A stretch of DNA of 34,855 bases, taken from positions 1 through 34,855 of the forward strand of contig NZ_QOHO01000114.1 in assembly GCF_003432035.1 (NCBI RefSeq). Direction: 5' to 3'. The notes beneath the pieces were generated by a model, which was not told the origin of the DNA, searched no databases, and was given only the letters and a program-made list of their open reading frames with translations. The position numbers and the translations under genes were made by a program. This DNA is from Lacrimispora amygdalina (GTDB lineage Bacteria; Bacillota; Clostridia; Lachnospirales; Lachnospiraceae). Numbering within the stretch: the first letter of the stretch is position 1; each line of letters opens with the position of its first letter. Positions 15,797-23,654 of the stretch are shown one piece after another.

Positions 15797-17392
15797 ATGA
15801 AAAAGAAGGAATATTGGAAAGCGGCGGTATTATCTGCAATGATAGCTGCAGCGGCATTATCTGGCTGTTCAGGTAAGAGCACCCAGACAGAACCAAAAGA
15901 AGAGAAAGGTAAAGAGGCTGAATTTAATTATACTGGTGCGGCACCGGTTACCAGCACGCCTGATGCAAAGGTCAGTATTCTGGCACAGAATTCCTGGTAC
16001 TCTACGGTGGATTATGCCAACGCGGATATTATTAAGACCATTGCTTCCAATGCGGGAGTGACCATCGACTGGACGCTTGTATCACCCACAAATTATAAGG
16101 ACAGTGTAAGCCCAATGCTTGCATCCGGTTCAGATCTTCCTGATATTGTGGAACTTCCTGATCTGGATGATAACATGACTTATATTACTGCGGGGCTATT
16201 CTATCCATTGGATGAGTATATGAATTATATGCCCAATTACAAAAAGTTTCTTGATAATAACCCTAAAATAAAAGCCAGTCTTACCGCTGAGGATGGACAT
16301 ATTTATTATGTGCCTCAGACGGTTGTAACGGATAACTACCAACCCTGTACCATGATGAATATGCAGTGGTTAGACCAGCTGGGACTGCCTGTACCTTCCA
16401 CATTGGATGAGTTTGTAGAAGCTCTGCGCGCTTTTAAGGATAATGATATGAACGGAAATGGGGATAAAACAGATGAAATTCCGTTAAGCGTTACAGCTAA
16501 GAATCTTCCATATATGTTTGGACCGGCTTTTGGGCTGAACCTGGTGGATGGTTTTTATGCTGATGAAAATGGGAAAGTACACTATGCAGCAGCGGAGTCC
16601 GAGAATTATAAGAGGTATCTGACATTTTTAAATGGTCTTTATAAAGAAGGGCTTTTGGAGGTAGAATATACCTCTCTTACCCGGGACCAGATTACAGAGC
16701 GCTGTGCACGTAATATAACAGGTGCAACGTTTGATTACAGCTGGCAGATGTCACAGCTTTACAGCAAGCAGTATCCGGAGTATACTGGAGATAAGGGAAT
16801 TATGGTTGGAATTCCTCCTCTTTCCGGAGAATCAAAAGGTTACTACCTGGGCAGAAACCCCATTGCCAATATATTCGGAGTCAGCAAGTCGGACCAGGAT
16901 CCGCTTCTAGCTATCAAGTTCTTGGATTATGCAATGAGTGAGGAAGCGCAGAACTATTATGTTTGGGGACTTGAAGGGGAAAGCTATACCGTATCAGCTG
17001 ACGGAAAGAAGGCTTATACGGAGAAGGCTTCTGATAATAACTGGCTTCAGCAGCTTGGCATCAATGCAGGATGTCTCCCTTCCCAGCAGTCTGTAGAGGC
17101 AACGGATGTGCTTCTTCCTAAATGGCATGTTGATAAGGATAAGGAGCTGCAGTCATTTTCCAAGGCACCATGGCCCTTTATCTACTCCACAAAGGATGAG
17201 CAGAATATTATTTCTCAATATCTGGTTGATATCACTACTTATGTAGATGAAATGAATGTGGCATTTATCACAGGAACGACAGATCTTAGCACTTTTGATT
17301 CTTACTTATCTACGCTTGACAGTATGGGATTAAAGGAACTGCTGAAGGTAAAACAGCAGCAGTATGACCGGTTCGTTTCATCGACCAAATAA
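15797..17392 (+). CDS. Oligosaccharide-binding lipoprotein (LplA/YtcQ-like)
   Basis: A 531-residue extracellular solute-binding protein of the large LplA/YtcQ class. The signal peptide ends in lipobox LSGC with lipidated Cys24. The D-x-N-x-N-G-D element DMNGNGDKTDEIP is a calcium-binding-like loop common in these proteins. The start at 15797 follows GAGGAGG at good spacing; the upstream in-frame ATG at 15761 lacks one. It binds an oligosaccharide, probably from plant cell walls (inference from the YesS-like regulator and the pectate lyase in the window), and feeds the two upstream-encoded permeases. A terminator follows 10 bases after the stop. Confidence 0.94.
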   Translation: MKKKEYWKAAVLSAMIAAAALSGCSGKSTQTEPKEEKGKEAEFNYTGAAPVTSTPDAKVSILAQNSWYSTVDYANADIIKTIASNAGVTIDWTLVSPTNYKDSVSPMLASGSDLPDIVELPDLDDNMTYITAGLFYPLDEYMNYMPNYKKFLDNNPKIKASLTAEDGHIYYVPQTVVTDNYQPCTMMNMQWLDQLGLPVPSTLDEFVEALRAFKDNDMNGNGDKTDEIPLSVTAKNLPYMFGPAFGLNLVDGFYADENGKVHYAAAESENYKRYLTFLNGLYKEGLLEVEYTSLTRDQITERCARNITGATFDYSWQMSQLYSKQYPEYTGDKGIMVGIPPLSGESKGYYLGRNPIANIFGVSKSDQDPLLAIKFLDYAMSEEAQNYYVWGLEGESYTVSADGKKAYTEKASDNNWLQQLGINAGCLPSQQSVEATDVLLPKWHVDKDKELQSFSKAPWPFIYSTKDEQNIISQYLVDITTYVDEMNVAFITGTTDLSTFDSYLSTLDSMGLKELLKVKQQQYDRFVSSTK

Positions 17393-17402
17393 TGATTATC
17401 AG

Positions 17403-17437
17403 ACCGGCACAGAGATTCGTTTCTGTGCCGGTTTTTT
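17403..17437 (+). terminator. Terminator with UUCG loop after the binding protein
   Basis: A 13-bp stem (17403-17415 with 17420-17432, one G-T pair) capped by TTCG, a stable tetraloop, and followed by a six-T run. It lies before the hydrolase gene, so that gene depends on read-through or an unseen promoter. Confidence 0.9.
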
Positions 17438-17475
17438 ACTGGTTTAAATATATTTATTTATAGAAAGGTTACGAT

Positions 17476-18570
17476 ATGGAAGATAAGAAAAGAACAATAC
17501 CCATTTCCCGGTTTTATACCTGTGAAGGGCAGCTTATAAAGAGGATGAAGGAAAATGGAAGAAGGAACCGGTTTTGCGCAGAGACAATAACAGAATATGA
17601 AAATTGGAAACAGGAAACAAGAGAGCTGTTAAAAAATCTGATTGGACTGCAGAACATGGAATACTGTCCGTTAAACCCCAGATGTCTGGAACGTGTGGAA
17701 ATAGAAGACGGGATTATACGGGAAAAAATTCTCCTTCAGGTAGAACCGGAAGTGTATATGCCAGTTTATGTTCTGATTCCTCCAAATCGAGGAAAAGAAA
17801 AGCTGAAATGCTTTCTGGCACCACCAGGTCATCAGGGAGCGGGAAAATATTCCGTTGCCGGAGTTCGGGAAATCCCCGCGGTTGCAGACAAAATTGAGCT
17901 GTTTCATTACGATTATGGTCTGATGATGGCAAAACTTGGTTATGCAGCTCTCTGCCCTGACTGCCGGGGATTTGGGGAGAGAAGGGAGGCTGCACTGCAG
18001 GGAGAGGAGGAGAGTGAATTTTTGAATTCAACCTGTTTTCATCTTGCCCATATGGCAGAACCCCTGGGAATGACTGTGATTGGAATGTGTACCTGGGATC
18101 TGATGCGGCTGATTGATTATGTAAAGGAACGGGGAGAATGGGATGAGAAGTCCATAGGATGTGTGGGATTCTCTGGTGGAGGAATGCAGACGCTCTGGCT
18201 TTCTGCTCTGGATGACAGGATTAAAACGGTAATTATAAGCGGATACTTATATGGATATTCGGATTCTCTTTTAAGGCTGAATGGTAACTGCAGCTGCAAT
18301 TATGTTCCTCATCTCTGGGAGCATGTGGATATGGGAGATATTGGGGCACTGCTGGCGCCCAGACCGCTGATGGTACAGTCTGCCCGATCTGATCATTTAA
18401 ACGGATACAGAGGTATGGAAAATGTTCTGGAGCAGCTGGAAGTGATCCGTAAGGCTTATGGTCTGTTTGGAAAAGAGAAAGAAATTTATCATGATGTCTG
18501 GGATGGAGGCCATTGTTTTCATGGAGAAAATCTGGAGAAATTTTTATGCGGCGGTATGGAAATGATATAA
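17476..18570 (+). CDS. Alpha/beta hydrolase, probable esterase
   Basis: A 364-residue cytoplasmic alpha/beta hydrolase of the dienelactone hydrolase/acetyl xylan esterase superfamily (Abhydrolase_7-like layout). The nucleophile elbow is GFSGGG with Ser233, the acid is probably Asp306 (SARSDHLNG) and the base His346 (WDGGHCFHG); an oxyanion-side PPGHQG motif sits at 116-121. No signal peptide is present, so it would act on imported material, for example removing acetyl or other ester groups from oligosaccharides brought in by the upstream transporter. The SD AAAGG precedes the ATG. It lies beyond the terminator at 17403-17437. The substrate is inferred only from context. Confidence 0.88.
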   Translation: MEDKKRTIPISRFYTCEGQLIKRMKENGRRNRFCAETITEYENWKQETRELLKNLIGLQNMEYCPLNPRCLERVEIEDGIIREKILLQVEPEVYMPVYVLIPPNRGKEKLKCFLAPPGHQGAGKYSVAGVREIPAVADKIELFHYDYGLMMAKLGYAALCPDCRGFGERREAALQGEEESEFLNSTCFHLAHMAEPLGMTVIGMCTWDLMRLIDYVKERGEWDEKSIGCVGFSGGGMQTLWLSALDDRIKTVIISGYLYGYSDSLLRLNGNCSCNYVPHLWEHVDMGDIGALLAPRPLMVQSARSDHLNGYRGMENVLEQLEVIRKAYGLFGKEKEIYHDVWDGGHCFHGENLEKFLCGGMEMI

Positions 18571-18614
18571 AGTAATTTTAATTGGATACGACAACATTTG
18601 CCAATACTTCTTTC

Positions 18615-18643
18615 TTGTGGTGAAAAACGTTCTATGCTATAAT
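18615..18643 (+). promoter_or_regulatory. Promoter of the holB-ricT-trmN6-rsmI genes
   Basis: -10 TATAAT (18638-18643) with upstream TG (extended -10), 17-bp spacer, weak -35 TTGTGG (18615-18620). It gives the housekeeping genes their own start independent of the sugar block. Confidence 0.7.
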
Positions 18644-18700
18644 GATACTGGCTGGTTTTTAAGAAAACGGGTCATACAACAGCGATAGGGAGGTGTCTCT

Positions 18701-19690
18701 ATGCCAGGTTTCCACGATATTATCGGTCATGAGAGAATCAAGGAACATTTACAGAAGGCGATTGAATCAAATCATGTATCCCATGCATATATTCTCACTG
18801 GAGAAGCGGGAATGGGAAGAAAATCTCTGGCTAACGCATTTGCCATGACTTTGCTGTGTGAAAAAGGGACCAGTGAGCCGTGTATGCAGTGTCATGCCTG
18901 CAAGCAGGTCATGAGCGGAAATCATCCCGATCTTATTTTTGTCACACATGAAAAAACAGCCGGTATCGGAGTAGATGACATCCGAAGTCAGATACAGGAT
19001 ACAATTATGATACGGCCTTACAGCAGCTATTATAAAATTTATATTGTTGATGAGGCGGAAAAGATGACGGTTCAGGCCCAGAATGCCCTGCTAAAGACCA
19101 TAGAGGAACCGCCCTCCTATGCAGTTATTATGCTTCTTACTACCAACCAGGAGGCATTTTTGCCTACAATTCTATCCAGATGCGTGCAGTTAAAGTTAAA
19201 GCCGTTAAAGGACAGCGTTGTAACGTCCTATCTGACAGGATCGCTGGGTATCAGTGAGAGCAGGGCGGAAGTATACGGGGCATTTGCCAGGGGTAATTTA
19301 GGACGTGCCATTCATCTTGCTGCGTCAGAAGAATTTCAGGCGCTGTATACGGAGTTAATCCATATGCTGAAGCATTTAAAAGATATGGATATCATTGAAC
19401 TCTTAAATTATACCAGGAAGCTGAAGGAACAGGATCCGGATTTATCTGACAGCCTTGATTTTATGCAGGTGTGGTATCGGGATGTTTTAATGTTTAAAGT
19501 AACACAGGATATCAATCTTCTTGTTTTTAAAGAAGAATTTAATACAATGAAGGAGATGAGCGCTGCCAGCTCTTATGAGGGAATCGAGCTGATTCTGCAG
19601 GCCATAGATAAGGCAAGGGTCCGTTTAAATGCCAATGTAAATATGGAACTGGCGATGGAGCTTATGCTGCTTGTTATGAAGGAGAATTAA
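18701..19690 (+). CDS. holB: DNA polymerase III delta' subunit
   Basis: A 329-residue clamp-loader AAA+ subunit that helps open the sliding clamp at the replication fork. A zinc module is formed by Cys53, Cys61, Cys64 and Cys67. The P-loop region GEAGMGRKS is degenerate relative to DnaX (GKTS becomes RKS), as expected for delta', which does not hydrolyse ATP. DEAEK occupies the Walker B position, and the SRC motif at 159-161 supplies the arginine finger to the neighbouring subunit. AGGGAGG precedes the ATG. It is followed after three bases by ricT, the same order as in Bacillus (holB-yaaT). Confidence 0.94.
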   Translation: MPGFHDIIGHERIKEHLQKAIESNHVSHAYILTGEAGMGRKSLANAFAMTLLCEKGTSEPCMQCHACKQVMSGNHPDLIFVTHEKTAGIGVDDIRSQIQDTIMIRPYSSYYKIYIVDEAEKMTVQAQNALLKTIEEPPSYAVIMLLTTNQEAFLPTILSRCVQLKLKPLKDSVVTSYLTGSLGISESRAEVYGAFARGNLGRAIHLAASEEFQALYTELIHMLKHLKDMDIIELLNYTRKLKEQDPDLSDSLDFMQVWYRDVLMFKVTQDINLLVFKEEFNTMKEMSAASSYEGIELILQAIDKARVRLNANVNMELAMELMLLVMKEN

Positions 19691-19693
19691 TTG

Positions 19694-20602
19694 ATGATAA
19701 AAGTTATTGGCGTCAGATTCCGGAATGCAGGGAAGATCTATTACTTTGATCCTGTAAATCTGGAGGTAAAGGCTGGAGATCATGTAATAGTAGAGACAGC
19801 AAGAGGGATTGAGTATGGTTACGTTGTTCTTGGAGCCCGTGAGGTGGAAGATGAGAAGGTGGTACAGCCTTTAAAATCAGTGATCCGTATGGCTACCAGG
19901 GCAGATGATGAAGTGGAGAAAAAGAACCACGAAAAGGAAAAGGAAGCATTTAAGATCTGCAGGGAAAAGATTAAAAAACACGGTCTTTTAATGAAGCTGA
20001 TTGATGCGGAATATACCTTTGATAATAATAAAGTGCTGTTTTATTTTACAGCAGATGGAAGAATTGATTTCAGAGAGCTGGTTAAGGATCTGGCTTCTGT
20101 TTTTAAAACCAGGATTGAGCTGCGCCAGGTTGGCGTCAGGGATGAGACTAAGATTGTGGGAGGTGTGGGTATCTGCGGAAGAACGCTGTGCTGCCACTCT
20201 TATCTTTCTGAGTTTATACCGGTTTCTATTAAGATGGCAAAGGAACAGAATCTTTCTTTAAACCCCACCAAGATCTCCGGTGTGTGCGGAAGGCTTATGT
20301 GCTGCTTAAAGAATGAGGAAGAAACCTACGAGGAGCTTAACAGCAAGCTTCCGGGTGTGGGTGATTTTGTGACCACTGATGACGGATTAAAGGGAGAGGT
20401 TCACTCAGTCAGTGTTCTCAGACAGTTAGTTAAGGTCGTGGTTACGATTAAGGACGAAAAGGAAATCAGAGAATACAAAGTCGAACAGTTAAGGTTTAAG
20501 CCGAGACGCCGCAGAGAGAAAACTCAGGTGACGGATGAGGAGTTAAAGGCTTTGGAAGCACTGGAAAAGAAAGAGGGAAAATCCAAGTTAGATGACAATT
20601 AA
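19694..20602 (+). CDS. ricT: PSP1-domain protein RicT (YaaT)
   Basis: 302 residues of the PSP1/YaaT family. In Bacillus RicT joins RicA and RicF in the Y-complex, which binds iron-sulfur clusters and adjusts RNase Y-dependent mRNA processing, competence, biofilm and sporulation. The characteristic cysteines are present: GICGRTLCC (Cys161, 166, 167) and GVCGRLMCC (Cys198, 203, 204). A lysine-rich acidic tail follows the PSP1 core. A TTG three bases upstream is in frame, but the ATG is better spaced (9 nt) from AAGGAG. It overlaps the methyltransferase gene by 11 bases. No ricA or ricF is in this window. Confidence 0.93.
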   Translation: MIKVIGVRFRNAGKIYYFDPVNLEVKAGDHVIVETARGIEYGYVVLGAREVEDEKVVQPLKSVIRMATRADDEVEKKNHEKEKEAFKICREKIKKHGLLMKLIDAEYTFDNNKVLFYFTADGRIDFRELVKDLASVFKTRIELRQVGVRDETKIVGGVGICGRTLCCHSYLSEFIPVSIKMAKEQNLSLNPTKISGVCGRLMCCLKNEEETYEELNSKLPGVGDFVTTDDGLKGEVHSVSVLRQLVKVVVTIKDEKEIREYKVEQLRFKPRRRREKTQVTDEELKALEALEKKEGKSKLDDN

Positions 20603-21329
20603 GCTTAAAGACAATGAGCGGATTGATGACCTTCAGCGGAACGGTTATCAGATCATACAAAACCGGGACGGTTTCTGCTTTGGAATGGATGCCGTTCTGC
20701 TTTCCGGCTTCGCGAAAGTGAAGCCCGGGGAAAAGGCAGTTGATCTTGGAACCGGAACGGGAATAATTCCTATTCTTTTGGAAGCTAAGAATGAGGGGAT
20801 TCATTATACCGGGCTTGAGATCCAGGAAGATGTGGCCGATATGGCAGCAAGAAGCGTGGCACTGAATCATCTGGAGGATAAAATAACCATTGTCAGAGGA
20901 GATATAAAGGAAGCCAGCCGTTTGTTTGGTGCGGCTTCTTTTGATGTAGTGACATCCAATCCTCCTTACATGAATGATTCCCATGGCTTGAAAAATCCGG
21001 ATCTGCCAAAGGCCATATCCCGCCACGAGGTGCTGTGTACGTTAGAGGATGTGACCAGGGAAGCTGCCAGGCTTCTTCGGCCGGGAGGGCGTTTTTATCT
21101 GGTTCACAGGCCTCACAGGCTGATTGAAATTATAACAGCATTGAAACTTGTGGGATTGGAACCCAAACGAATGAAAATGGTTCATCCTTTTGCTGATAAA
21201 GAGGCCAATATGGTTCTTATTGAAGCTGTGAGGGGCGGGAGATCCATGATTAAGGTGGAGGCTCCGGTCATTGTTTATAAGGAACCGGGAGTGTATACGG
21301 ATGAGATTTATACCATTTACGGGTACTGA
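20592..21329 (+). CDS. tRNA1(Val) adenine-N6 methyltransferase-like protein (YabB/TrmN6 family)
   Basis: A 245-residue SAM-dependent methyltransferase. Motif I is DLGTGTGI (51-58), the acidic loop follows at GLEIQ, and the catalytic NPPY is at 123-126, the signature of N6-adenine or related amino-group methylation. Position between ricT and rsmI matches Bacillus yabB, whose family includes TrmN6 acting on A37 of tRNA-Val. The target is inferred from family and context. Its ATG lies 11 bases inside ricT, so translation is probably coupled. The C-terminus ends in YTDEIYTIYGY. Confidence 0.9.
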   Translation: MTIKLKDNERIDDLQRNGYQIIQNRDGFCFGMDAVLLSGFAKVKPGEKAVDLGTGTGIIPILLEAKNEGIHYTGLEIQEDVADMAARSVALNHLEDKITIVRGDIKEASRLFGAASFDVVTSNPPYMNDSHGLKNPDLPKAISRHEVLCTLEDVTREAARLLRPGGRFYLVHRPHRLIEIITALKLVGLEPKRMKMVHPFADKEANMVLIEAVRGGRSMIKVEAPVIVYKEPGVYTDEIYTIYGY

Positions 21330-21375
21330 CCTTAAATCATTATAAGAATAAAGGAATTTTAACGGGAGCAGGAAA

Positions 21376-22233
21376 ATGGACGAGAAAAAAGGTAAATTAT
21401 ATTTATGCGCCACTCCCATCGGTAATCTTGATGACATTACCCTCCGGGTTTTAAACACGCTGAAGGAAGTGGATTTGATTGCAGCAGAGGATACCCGCCA
21501 CAGCATCAAGCTTCTGAATCATTTTGATATTAAAACACCGATGACCAGCTACCACGAGTACAATAAGGTAGAAAAGGCAGTTTATCTGGTGGAACAGATG
21601 AAACAGGGAGTTATGGTGGCTCTGATTACTGATGCAGGAACTCCGGGGATCTCGGATCCGGGAGAAGAACTGGTAAAACAGTGTTATGAGGCAGGGGTGG
21701 AAGTGACCTCCCTGCCCGGACCAGCGGCCTGTATTACCGCGCTCACCCTTTCCGGACTGGGAACCAGAAGGTTTTGTTTTGAAGCCTTCCTTCCATCAGA
21801 CAAAAAGGAGAAGCAGTGGATTTTAAATGAACTGAAGGATGAGACAAGAACCATGATTCTCTATGAGGCACCTCATCGACTTGTTAAGACTTTGGAAGAA
21901 CTTTATGAGGCATTAGGGGAGCGTAGAATTACCATTTGCAGGGAACTGACAAAGCGGTATGAGACCGCATTCTGCACAACTTTTACCCAGGCATTAAATA
22001 CTTACCGGACAGAGGATCCAAAAGGGGAATGTGTCATAGTAGTGGAAGGCAGGAGCTTTGAAGAGATCCGAATGGAGCAGACAAAGGCATTTGAAGAGCT
22101 TTCCATGGAAGAACATATGGAACGTTATGAAAGCCAGGGAATGGATAAAAAAGAAGCTATGCGTATGGTTGCAAAAGACCGTGGAATCAGCAAGAGAGAG
22201 GTTTATCAGTATCTGCTGAACCGGGAAATATAA
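21376..22233 (+). CDS. rsmI: 16S rRNA (cytidine1402-2'-O)-methyltransferase
   Basis: A 285-residue tetrapyrrole methylase-fold enzyme that 2'-O-methylates C1402 in the decoding site of 16S rRNA. Typical elements are LYLCATPIGNLDDIT at the N-terminus, AAEDTRHS, ITDAGTPGISDPG and LPGPAA; the C-terminal domain (residues about 225-285, ending KREVYQYLLNREI) is the usual RsmI tail. GGGAG precedes the ATG. It follows the methyltransferase gene by 46 bases and ends only 9 bases before the -35 box of the fab promoter, with no terminator between, so some read-through into the fab operon is possible. Confidence 0.96.
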   Translation: MDEKKGKLYLCATPIGNLDDITLRVLNTLKEVDLIAAEDTRHSIKLLNHFDIKTPMTSYHEYNKVEKAVYLVEQMKQGVMVALITDAGTPGISDPGEELVKQCYEAGVEVTSLPGPAACITALTLSGLGTRRFCFEAFLPSDKKEKQWILNELKDETRTMILYEAPHRLVKTLEELYEALGERRITICRELTKRYETAFCTTFTQALNTYRTEDPKGECVIVVEGRSFEEIRMEQTKAFEELSMEEHMERYESQGMDKKEAMRMVAKDRGISKREVYQYLLNREI

Positions 22234-22241
22234 AAAATATC

Positions 22242-22270
22242 TTGACAACAGGCGTTTATTTTAATAATAT
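22242..22270 (+). promoter_or_regulatory. Promoter of the fatty acid synthesis operon
   Basis: A consensus -35 TTGACA (22242-22247), 17-bp spacer, -10 TAATAT (22265-22270). The start point would be near 22277, inside the operator palindrome described separately. Confidence 0.8.
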
Positions 22271-22289
22271 TATTTTGAGATTCAAAATA
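22271..22289. promoter_or_regulatory. FabT-like operator at the fab start site
   Basis: A perfect palindrome with 8-base arms (TATTTTGA/TCAAAATA) around GAT. The core A-N-TTTGA-N3-TCAAA-N-T has the layout of the site bound by the MarR-family repressor FabT of streptococci. It starts directly after the -10 box and covers the expected start point, an effective repression position. A partial second copy (TTTGAGAT then ATAAA) begins 16 bases downstream at 22290. Confidence 0.65.
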
Positions 22290-22378
22290 TTTGAGATATA
22301 AAACAATCCAACGAGGCATGATTTCATTCCAGGCCGGAAGATACCGGAATGGAACAGAAGCATGAATGGGGGAAATTT

Positions 22379-23344
22379 ATGACAACAAAAATTATTGGAA
22401 CAGGTTCGGCAGTTCCGGACCGTGTGGTCACCAATGATGATCTGGCAAAAATTGTGGATACCAGTGATGAATGGATCCAGTCAAGGACGGGAATCAGAGA
22501 ACGACGGATCGCTGAGTCTGAGTCCGGCACCACGGATCTTGCTATAAAAGCAGCAATGGCTGCGTTAAAGGATTCCGGTATATCGGCTGATGAACTGGAC
22601 ATTATAGTTTTGGCCACTTCTTCTCCAGACCGCTGTTTTCCCAGCGGAGCCTGTGAAGTACAGGCCGCTATTGGTGCACATGGAGCAATTGCTTTTGATT
22701 TAAGTGCTGCATGTTCCGGCTTTATCTATGGCTTTCATACAATTTCCGCTTTTTTTCAGGCGGGAATCTATAAAACAGGTCTGATAATCGGTGCGGATAC
22801 GTTAAGCAAGCTGATTGACTGGACGGACAGAGGCACCTGCGTACTTTTTGGAGATGGTGCAGGAGCGGCAGTAGTACGGGCAGAGGATAAGGGAAAACTT
22901 TATATGACCATGGGTGCCGATGGCACAAGGGGAAATGCACTGGAATGTGTATCACGGACAACAGGCAATTTTCTCACTGGTAACAAACCGGAAACTGGCT
23001 ACATGACCATGGATGGACAGGAAGTATTCCGGTTTGCAGTAAAAACGGTACCGGAGGCAATCTTAGAGGTGCTTTCCGAGAGCGGAACGGATTTAAGTGA
23101 AATTAAGTATTTTATCCTGCATCAGGCCAATTACCGGATCTTTGAATCGATTGCAAAGAGATTAAAGGTGCCAATGGAGAAGTTTCCTACCAATTTAGAG
23201 CGTTATGGAAATACGTCGGGAGCATCGGTACCTCTTTTATTAGATGAACTGAACAAGACTGGAAAGCTGCAGCAGGGGGATAAGATTGTACTTGCCGGAT
23301 TTGGGGCAGGACTTACCTGGGGAGCCACTCTTATGGAGTGGTAA
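22379..23344 (+). CDS. fabH: Beta-ketoacyl-ACP synthase III
   Basis: A 321-residue initiation enzyme condensing acyl-CoA with malonyl-ACP. The catalytic triad is complete: Cys112 in SAACSGF, His248 in LHQAN, Asn278 in GNTSGAS. Family length is about 320. The ATG at 22379 is chosen (GGGGGA 6-7 nt upstream, and the protein then begins MTTKIIGTGSAVP as FabH does) over the in-frame ATG at 22349. First gene of the fab operon, behind the palindromic operator at 22271-22289. A 76-base gap holding a second palindrome separates it from acpP. Confidence 0.97.
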   Translation: MTTKIIGTGSAVPDRVVTNDDLAKIVDTSDEWIQSRTGIRERRIAESESGTTDLAIKAAMAALKDSGISADELDIIVLATSSPDRCFPSGACEVQAAIGAHGAIAFDLSAACSGFIYGFHTISAFFQAGIYKTGLIIGADTLSKLIDWTDRGTCVLFGDGAGAAVVRAEDKGKLYMTMGADGTRGNALECVSRTTGNFLTGNKPETGYMTMDGQEVFRFAVKTVPEAILEVLSESGTDLSEIKYFILHQANYRIFESIAKRLKVPMEKFPTNLERYGNTSGASVPLLLDELNKTGKLQQGDKIVLAGFGAGLTWGATLMEW

Positions 23345-23353
23345 ATAATAGGA

Positions 23354-23380
23354 CTAATACTTTGGTAAACAAAGTACTAG
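23354..23380. promoter_or_regulatory. Second FabT-like palindrome before acpP
   Basis: Eleven-base arms (CTAATACTTTG and CAAAGTACTAG) with a single mismatch surround GTAAA. The inner part is A-C-TTTG-N5-CAAA-G-T, the same A-N-TTTG-N5-CAAA-N-T frame as the operator at fabH. A weak promoter (TTGGTA at 23362-23367; TATAAA at 23383-23388, spacer 15) overlaps it. As RNA it would be a hairpin without a T-run, so processing or mRNA stabilisation is the alternative. Confidence 0.5.
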
Positions 23381-23420
23381 CATATAAATTGAATACGATG
23401 AAGCAAAAGGAGATTAGAAG

Positions 23421-23654
23421 ATGTTAGAAAAAATGCAGGAAATTATCGCAGAGCAGTTAAATGTGGAGGCTGGAATCATTAAGCCGGAATCCTCTTTTAA
23501 AGAGGACTTAGGAGCAGATTCCCTTGATTTATTCGAACTGGTTATGGCTCTTGAAGATGAGTACTCAGTTGAGATTCCCTCTGAGGATTTGGAGAAATTA
23601 ACAACAGTTCAGCAGGTTATGGACTATTTAAAAGCAAAGGGCGTGGAAGCGTAA
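23421..23654 (+). CDS. acpP: Acyl carrier protein
   Basis: A 77-residue, strongly acidic four-helix carrier. The phosphopantetheine attachment serine is in the canonical [10 protein letters not shown] motif. Length and charge match bacterial ACP. AAGGAG lies ahead of the ATG. The stop overlaps the fabK start by one base (TAATG), so the two are translationally coupled. Its expected high demand fits the possible extra promoter or mRNA processing site between fabH and acpP. Confidence 0.98.
   Translation: MLEKMQEIIAEQLNVEAGIIKPESSFKEDLGADSLDLFELVMALEDEYSVEIPSEDLEKLTTVQQVMDYLKAKGVEA

Noticed and set aside
3353-18570. The sugar block as a transposon or phage-borne island
   Set aside because: No transposase, recombinase, phage gene or terminal inverted repeat was seen at either end; only the interrupted gene order supports insertion.
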